This document shows, piece by piece, positions 59,269 to 64,000 of a stretch of 64,000 nucleotides of DNA. The DNA comes from Acidaminococcus fermentans (GTDB lineage Bacteria; Bacillota; Negativicutes; Acidaminococcales; Acidaminococcaceae). Made by a program: the position numbers and the translations under genes. The notes beneath the pieces are model-generated. The model saw only the letters and a list, made by a program, of their open reading frames with translations, made no database searches and was not told where the DNA came from. The stretch covers positions 1 to 64,000 of the forward strand of contig NZ_VULN01000008.1 of assembly GCF_009696675.1 (NCBI RefSeq). Direction: 5' to 3'. Every line of letters begins with the position of its first letter. Position 1 is the stretch's first letter.

Positions 59269-59727
59269 ATGAAAAAATCGGAACTCAGTGTAGTGATCTT
59301 CATGCTGGGATTCTGTGCCTTCTTCTTTTACGAGACACTGCAACTGCCTCCGGCGGCACAGAGCTATCCCAAATTCGTCATCGGCCTGTTGGCCGTGCTG
59401 ACTCTCATGCAGCTGGTGAAGATGGCCTGCAGCTGCCACGGCCATTTCACCATTGTCAACGATCTGCCGGAAGTGTGGACCCATTTCCTGCCCAGGCAGT
59501 TCTTCACCTTCCTGATTGCCTCCATCCTTTTCTTTGTGCTGATGGTGCTGATCGGATTTTATCCTTCTGCTATTTTATATCTCCTGTTCATGCTGCACTT
59601 TTTCCACATTGAAAAGAAGTATATGGCCATCACCCTGGTGGTGCTCATGGCCCTGATCTATATTGTCTTCAGCGAATTCCTGTCCGTGCCTCTGCCGGAC
59701 GGCCTGCTGCTGGAAGAACTGCTCTAG
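59269..59727 (+). CDS. tctB: Tripartite tricarboxylate transporter small subunit TctB
   Basis: 152 residues with four membrane segments (about 5-22, 35-52, 80-100, 115-135). LSVVIFMLGFCAFFFYETLQLPPAAQSYPKFVIGLL at the start and a C-terminal LPDGLLLEEL are family features. Works with TctA in Na+-driven carboxylate uptake. Confidence 0.88.
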   Translation: MKKSELSVVIFMLGFCAFFFYETLQLPPAAQSYPKFVIGLLAVLTLMQLVKMACSCHGHFTIVNDLPEVWTHFLPRQFFTFLIASILFFVLMVLIGFYPSAILYLLFMLHFFHIEKKYMAITLVVLMALIYIVFSEFLSVPLPDGLLLEELL

Positions 59728-59745
59728 GAAAGGGAGGATGAAAGA

Positions 59746-61296
59746 ATGGAAAATCAATACGCATTGATGGCCATGGGGTTCATCAACGCCCTTTCGCCTA
59801 TAAATATCGTCATTATGATCGCCAGCGTGACCATGGGGATCGTCATCGGGTGCATGCCCGGGCTTTCGGCGGCCATGGGGGTGGCCCTGCTGCTGCCCCT
59901 GACCTTTGGGATGGAACCTTCCGCCGGGCTGATCATGCTGGGAGGCATCTACTGCGGGGCCATTTTCGGGGGCTCCATTTCCGCCATCCTGATCCACACC
60001 CCCGGTACACCGGCATCGGCGGCCACAGCCATCGACGGGTATGCCATGACTTTAAAGGGCAAGGCCGGGAAAGCCCTGGCCACTGCCTGTATCGCTTCTT
60101 TCTGGGGCGGACTGTTAAGCTGCATTTCCTTGTATTTCTTTGCTCCCATGCTGGCCAAACTGGCCATGGAATTCGGCAGTCCGGAATACTTCTGGCTGAG
60201 CCTCTTCGGCCTCACCATCATCGCCGGGATCAACACGGATTCCATGATCCTGGGGCTCATGTCCGGGGCCTTCGGGCTGGTTCTCTCCACCATCGGCATG
60301 GACCCCATGCAGGGGGTAGAACGGTTCATGTTCGGCCAGGATTCTCTCTATAACGGCATCAACATCACCTGTGCCCTGATTGGTCTCTTTTCCATGAGCC
60401 AGGCCTTTATCCTGGCGGAAAAAGCCATTGTGAAACGGGCCAAAGCCGCCAAGTTCAGTGACCGGATCATGCTGACCCTGAAGGAAATGAAACAGATCAC
60501 CCCCACGGTGCTCCGGAGCTGGATCATCGGGAACATCATCGGCATCCTGCCCGGAGCCGGGGCTTCCATTGCCTGTTTTTTAGGCTACAACGAAGCCAAA
60601 CGGTTCTCCAAACATCCGGAAGAATTCGGCAAGGGCTCCATTGAAGGGATTGCCGGGTCGGAAGCGGCCAACAACGCAGTAACCGGCGGTTCCCTGATTC
60701 CCACACTGACTCTGGGGATTCCCGGGGAAAGCGTTACCGCCGTGCTTATGGGCGGGCTGATCATCCACGGGCTCCAGCCGGGACCGGAACTCTTTACAAA
60801 GTATGCTCCCATGACGTATACTTTCTTTGGCGGATTCGTGGTCATCCAGTTCTTCATGCTGCTGATCGGCCTTTTGGGCTGCCGTCTGTTCGCCAAGATT
60901 GCCCGGGTGTCCGATGCCATCCTGATTCCCAGCATCTTCGTGCTGTGCGTGGTGGGTTCTTTTGCCATCAACAACAGTGCCTTTGATGTGAAGGTGATGT
61001 TTGTGTTCGGGGTCATCGGGTATCTCATGCGGAAATGCAACATGAACACCGCTGCGGTTGTGCTGGCTCTGATTTTGGGGCCTTTGGGCGAAAAAGGACT
61101 GCGCCGGAGCCTGAGCCTTTCCGGCGGGGATACCAGCATCCTGCTGTCCACCAACATCTGCAAGATCCTGCTGGCCCTGTGCCTGCTGTCCCTGCTCTCT
61201 CCCTTTGTGATGAAGTTCTTCAAGAAGGAAAAGAAAGCGGACGAAGCGGCCCTCGCGGCAGAAGACAAGGAAATAGACGAAGCAGACAAAAAATAA
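59746..61296 (+). CDS. tctA: Tripartite tricarboxylate transporter large subunit TctA
   Basis: 516 residues, about 12 membrane segments. Conserved loops: GIVIGCMPGLSAAMGVALLLPLTFGM and GIIMLPGAGASIACFLGYNEAKR-like GILPGAGASIACFLGYNEAKR, and GIAGSEAANNAVTGGSLIPTLTLGIPGES. It forms the transport channel. The C-terminal end is lysine- and glutamate-rich. Starts 18 bases after tctB. Confidence 0.93.
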   Translation: MENQYALMAMGFINALSPINIVIMIASVTMGIVIGCMPGLSAAMGVALLLPLTFGMEPSAGLIMLGGIYCGAIFGGSISAILIHTPGTPASAATAIDGYAMTLKGKAGKALATACIASFWGGLLSCISLYFFAPMLAKLAMEFGSPEYFWLSLFGLTIIAGINTDSMILGLMSGAFGLVLSTIGMDPMQGVERFMFGQDSLYNGINITCALIGLFSMSQAFILAEKAIVKRAKAAKFSDRIMLTLKEMKQITPTVLRSWIIGNIIGILPGAGASIACFLGYNEAKRFSKHPEEFGKGSIEGIAGSEAANNAVTGGSLIPTLTLGIPGESVTAVLMGGLIIHGLQPGPELFTKYAPMTYTFFGGFVVIQFFMLLIGLLGCRLFAKIARVSDAILIPSIFVLCVVGSFAINNSAFDVKVMFVFGVIGYLMRKCNMNTAAVVLALILGPLGEKGLRRSLSLSGGDTSILLSTNICKILLALCLLSLLSPFVMKFFKKEKKADEAALAAEDKEIDEADKK

Positions 61297-61364
61297 TAAA
61301 CGGAATGGAACAAGTGCCTTCTCACATCAAAAGACCCCTTGCGATGGAAGACGGACGGATTAAA

Positions 61365-61389
61365 GGGGGTGCTGCGCTGCAGCACCCCC
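61365..61389 (+). terminator. Hairpin after tctA
   Basis: GGGGGTGCTGC and GCAGCACCCCC form an 11-bp stem with loop GCT. The following TGTCAATTC is a poor T-run, so it may act as an mRNA end stabiliser. Belongs to the TGYTGC hairpin group. Confidence 0.55.
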
Positions 61390-61442
61390 TGTCAATTCTC
61401 AACGGTAAAAGGAAGGAACCCGGCAGCGGGTTCCAGTAAATG

Positions 61443-61512
61443 GAAACGCAGCCTGCGGCTGCTAACCCACCACCAGCCTGACGGCTGGTCCCCCGCCCTT
61501 GAAAAGGGCGGA
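61443..61512. repeat. Dual-hairpin intergenic repeat, copy 1
   Basis: Contains TAACCCACCACCAGCC and onward, 38 bases identical to copy 2 (63291-63360), with CCAGCC/GGCTGG and CCCTT/AAGGG stems. It ends 27 bases before ATG 61539. Confidence 0.8.
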
Positions 61513-61538
61513 TAATGGGTATGTGAGGAGGTCTTTTT

Positions 61539-61814
61539 ATGGAAGAAACCCGTGTGGCGATTTTGGGAATCATTGTAGAGGATCCGGATGCGGTGGAGGA
61601 CCTGAACTCCATCCTTCATGACTTTGGTCCCTATGTAATCGGGCGGATGGGGATTCCCTACCATGCCCGGAACATCCACATCATCAGCGTGGTGGTGGAT
61701 GCCCCTCAGGACATTATCAGCAACCTGTCCGGCCGGATCGGGAAGCTGCCGGGGGTGTCCTCCAAGACAGCCTATGCCAAGGTCACTTCCGGCCACGAGA
61801 ACCATGAAGGGTAA
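61539..61814 (+). CDS. TM1266-type iron-only hydrogenase system regulator
   Basis: 91 residues with an ACT/NikR-C-like fold: VAILGIIVEDPDAVEDLNSILHDFGPYVIGRMGIPY and ISVVVDAPQDIISNLSGRIGKLPGV. The family usually accompanies [FeFe]-hydrogenase maturation genes; none is seen here. Its end overlaps the permease start by 11 bases, so it is translated with the ABC importer. Confidence 0.88.
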   Translation: MEETRVAILGIIVEDPDAVEDLNSILHDFGPYVIGRMGIPYHARNIHIISVVVDAPQDIISNLSGRIGKLPGVSSKTAYAKVTSGHENHEG

Positions 61815-62547
61815 GATCCGGTTGGTCCTGCCCTTTGTGCTGGTGTTCCTGCTGTGGGCCTGGGCATCGGCAGAAGGGATCTGGAGCAGCTACATCCTCC
61901 CCTCTCCCGGCCAGGTGTGGGACACCTTTCTCCACATGGTCCGGAACGGGGAGCTGGTCCGGCACATCCTGATCAGCCTCCGGCGGATCCTTACCGGGTT
62001 CTTCTGGGCCTTTCTGGCCAGCTGCCTTCTGGCCAGCCTGAACCTGCTGTTTCCCCGGCTCCGGGCCTGCTACGGAGGGCTCCTGGAAGTGTTCCGCCAT
62101 GTACCGCCCCTGTCCCTGATTCCCCTGCTGATCCTCTGGTTCGGCATCGGGGAACTGCCCAAGACCATCATCATCGTGCTGGCTTCCTTCTTCCCCATGT
62201 ACCTGAACATGGACGACGGGTTCCGCCGGTGTGACCGGAAGCTGCTGGAAGTGGGCCAAATGCTGGGGTTCTCTCCCTGGAAGGCCCTGTGGAAGATCCG
62301 GCTGCCAGCGGCCCTGCCCGGGATCCTCACCGGACTCCGGGTGGGCATGGGCTACAGCCTCCGGGCCATTATCGGGGCGGAAATGATAGCTGCCGACAGC
62401 GGACTGGGGTATCTGATCCTGGACGCCCAGGCCATGAGCCGCAGCGACAAAGTGTTCATCGGCATCCTGACCATCGGAGCCCTGGGCCTTTTGCTGGATG
62501 GGATCTTTGCGGCAGTGGAAAGGAGGCTGCTCCGTTGGATGCGCTGA
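61804..62547 (+). CDS. ABC transporter permease (SsuC/TauC/ThiX-like)
   Basis: 247 residues from ATG 61804, six membrane segments. LPSPGQVWDTFLHMV near the N terminus is typical; the EAA loop is about EVGQMLGFSPWKALWKIRLPAALPGILTGLRVGMG. Moves an organic anion or vitamin precursor across the membrane. The start lies inside the preceding gene. Confidence 0.88.
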   Translation: MKGKIRLVLPFVLVFLLWAWASAEGIWSSYILPSPGQVWDTFLHMVRNGELVRHILISLRRILTGFFWAFLASCLLASLNLLFPRLRACYGGLLEVFRHVPPLSLIPLLILWFGIGELPKTIIIVLASFFPMYLNMDDGFRRCDRKLLEVGQMLGFSPWKALWKIRLPAALPGILTGLRVGMGYSLRAIIGAEMIAADSGLGYLILDAQAMSRSDKVFIGILTIGALGLLLDGIFAAVERRLLRWMR

Positions 62548-63287
62548 AGCTGGACCATATTACCAAAACCTATGGTGCCCGGGTGGTGCTCCGGGACCTT
62601 TCCCTGGCTCTTTCGCTCCGGGAATGTACGGTGATCCTGGGGAAAAGCGGCTGCGGGAAGACCACCCTGCTGCGCATCCTGGCGGGGCTGGAAACGCCGG
62701 ATGCCGGCACTGTGGAAAAACCGGCCGGGCTGAAACTGGGCATGATGTTCCAGGAGGCCCGGCTGTTCCCCTGGCTCACCTGCCGGGAAAACATCGCCCT
62801 GGGACTGCCCAAAGGGGCGGACCCGGGAGAAACGGACCACTGGCTGGACCTGGTCCAGCTGACGGATGCAGCGGGCCAGTACCCGGCCCAGCTGTCCGGA
62901 GGCATGCAGCAGCGGGCCTCCCTGGCCCGGACCCTGGCCATGCACAGCAGCCTGATCCTCATGGACGAACCCTTTGCGGCCCTGGATTACTTTACCCGGG
63001 GCCAGCTCCAGCAGGAACTCCGGTCCATGGTGGAAAAGCTTTCCATGGGAGTGGTGCTGGTGACCCACAATGTGGACGAGGCCCTGACCCTGGGGGACCG
63101 GCTTCTGATCTTGAAAGAAGGCCGGATTGCCCAGGAACAGTACCTGCCCCCGGGCCAACGGGACCTGCTTTCCCCGGGGCTGATCGAAGCGAAAAAAAAG
63201 CTGCTGGAGGGGCTGCTGCAGCCCGGCAGCGGCCCGTTAAACGGTCAACGACTGAAAGAAGGAACCTGCTCCAGCCGGTTCCTTTGA
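62535..63287 (+). CDS. ABC transporter ATP-binding protein
   Basis: 250 residues from TTG 62535 (AGGAGG eight bases upstream). Walker A GKSGCGKTT (about 36-44), Q-loop MMFQEARLFPW, signature LSGGMQQR, Walker B LILMDEP and the H-switch VTHNVDEA. It powers the adjacent permease. The start overlaps the permease end by 13 bases. Confidence 0.92.
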   Translation: MDALKLDHITKTYGARVVLRDLSLALSLRECTVILGKSGCGKTTLLRILAGLETPDAGTVEKPAGLKLGMMFQEARLFPWLTCRENIALGLPKGADPGETDHWLDLVQLTDAAGQYPAQLSGGMQQRASLARTLAMHSSLILMDEPFAALDYFTRGQLQQELRSMVEKLSMGVVLVTHNVDEALTLGDRLLILKEGRIAQEQYLPPGQRDLLSPGLIEAKKKLLEGLLQPGSGPLNGQRLKEGTCSSRFL

Positions 63288-63290
63288 AGA

Positions 63291-63360
63291 GAAACGCCGC
63301 TGAAGCGGCTAACCCACCACCAGCCTGACGGCTGGTCCCCCGCCCTTGTCGAGGGCGGAT
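63291..63360. repeat. Dual-hairpin intergenic repeat, copy 2
   Basis: 38 bases are identical to copy 1, with the outer stem CGCTGAAGCGG-like and the second stem CCCTTGTCGAGGG. Also like copy 1, a GGAACC/GGTTCC hairpin lies upstream (63261-63282). It ends 30 bases before ATG 63390. Confidence 0.8.
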
Positions 63361-63389
63361 ATCCCCTGAGACGAAAGGATCTGTTACAA

Positions 63390-64000
63390 ATGTCATTGAA
63401 GAAAAAACTCTCTGTTGCTCTTGCCTGCTGTCTGGTGGCAGTGGGAGCCCTGGCTGCCGGGTGCGGCAGCGGCAAATCCGCCCAGAAGGCGGCTCCCAAA
63501 ATGGACAAGGTGAGCATCACCTATGTCCAGGCACCCCTGAACATCCCTTCCATTGTGGAAAAGGCCAACCAGAGCTTTGAGAAGAAGTTCAAGGAAAAGA
63601 ACATCACCGCCTCCTACTCCACCATCACTTCCGGAGCGGATCAGACGGCTGCCCTGGCCAGCGGGGACATCCAGTTCCTGAACTGTGTGGGCGGTTCTTC
63701 CGTGCTCCTCAGCGCTGCCAACGGCAACGACATCAAGATCATCAGCCTGTACTCCCAGGCTCCCAAGGCCTTCAAGCTGTTCTCCAAGGACGGCAGCATC
63801 CAAAGTGCCGCTGACCTGAAGGGCAAGACCATTGCCGGGCCCAAGGGCACCATCCTCCACGAACTGCTGGCCGCTTATCTCCAGCAGGCCGGGCTTTCCA
63901 TGAACGATGTGAAGTTCGTTTCCATGGGCCTTCCTGCCGCCGCTTCCGCCCTGGAAAACGGCAGTGCTGACTGTGCTCTCCTGGCCGGTCCTCTGGCCTA
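63390..64000 (+). CDS. ABC importer substrate-binding lipoprotein (partial)
   Basis: At least 203 residues, cut by the window end. Lipoprotein signal MSLKKKLSVALACCLVAVGA ending in AAG-C25. The mature part fits NMT1/TauA-type binding proteins: ITYVQAPLNIPSIVEKANQSFEKKF, ITSGADQTAALASGDIQFLNC, LKGKTIAGPKGTILHELLAAYL. It should feed the permease/ATPase pair upstream. AAAGGA lies about 11 bases before the ATG. Confidence 0.88.
   Translation, partial: MSLKKKLSVALACCLVAVGALAAGCGSGKSAQKAAPKMDKVSITYVQAPLNIPSIVEKANQSFEKKFKEKNITASYSTITSGADQTAALASGDIQFLNCVGGSSVLLSAANGNDIKIISLYSQAPKAFKLFSKDGSIQSAADLKGKTIAGPKGTILHELLAAYLQQAGLSMNDVKFVSMGLPAAASALENGSADCALLAGPLA

Noticed and set aside
61443-63360. Dual-hairpin repeats as riboswitches
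   Set aside because: A related copy at 51488-51540 is not near a start codon, and the layout matches interspersed repeats of gut anaerobes.
1-64000. CRISPR arrays, tRNA or rRNA genes
   Set aside because: No regularly spaced direct repeats and no cloverleaf-like or rRNA sequence was recognised on either strand by reading.

Overview
The window looks like the genome of a Negativicutes bacterium, most likely Acidaminococcus (intestini-like). It carries an ACI-type class A beta-lactamase, a GC-rich chromosomal part with a tripartite tricarboxylate transporter and an iron-only-hydrogenase-type regulator, and a large contractile-tail prophage. The species is inferred from gene content and was not tested by a search.

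From the left edge to about 50.75 kb the window is prophage; its left end lies outside. Left to right it holds: (i) aci1, behind what may be an insertion-sequence end; (ii) a leftward integration cassette of an HTH/zinc-ribbon protein, a SHOCT protein and two large serine recombinases; (iii) an AT-rich restriction-modification island (AlkA-like glycosylase, large PD-(D/E)XK-like protein, two adenine methyltransferases, HARE-HTH protein); (iv) lysis genes; (v) fibre, baseplate, tape measure, tail chaperone with a -1 frameshift, tube and sheath genes; (vi) head and packaging genes; (vii) an amidoligase/GGCT cassette whose genes have near-identical private promoters; (viii) a ParB-methyltransferase, a possible cos region and an HNH nuclease; (ix) early replication genes (sigma-like regulator, SNF2 helicase, VRR-NUC, VapE primase-helicase, Rha, DNA polymerase A, DUF2815, DUF2800); (x) a repressor at the right end. 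Nearly everything is transcribed leftwards. The exceptions on the + strand are aci1, the glycosylase-nuclease pair and three single genes that look like morons.

Two early genes are damaged: the helicase has a frameshift in motif I and rha has an in-frame amber codon, so lytic replication may be impaired. The right prophage end truncates a host type I methyltransferase gene (hsdM), so the lysogen seems to have lost one host restriction system and gained the phage-borne one.

From 51.3 kb to the end the DNA is host chromosome: an EAL-PAS-degenerate GGDEF protein, a TIGR04076 protein with a double cupin, a MATE exporter, glycerol dehydrogenase, tctCBA, and a TM1266-type regulator coupled to an ABC importer (permease, ATPase, and a binding protein cut by the window end). 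Dual-hairpin intergenic repeats and GC-rich terminators sharing a TGYTGC core recur in this part.
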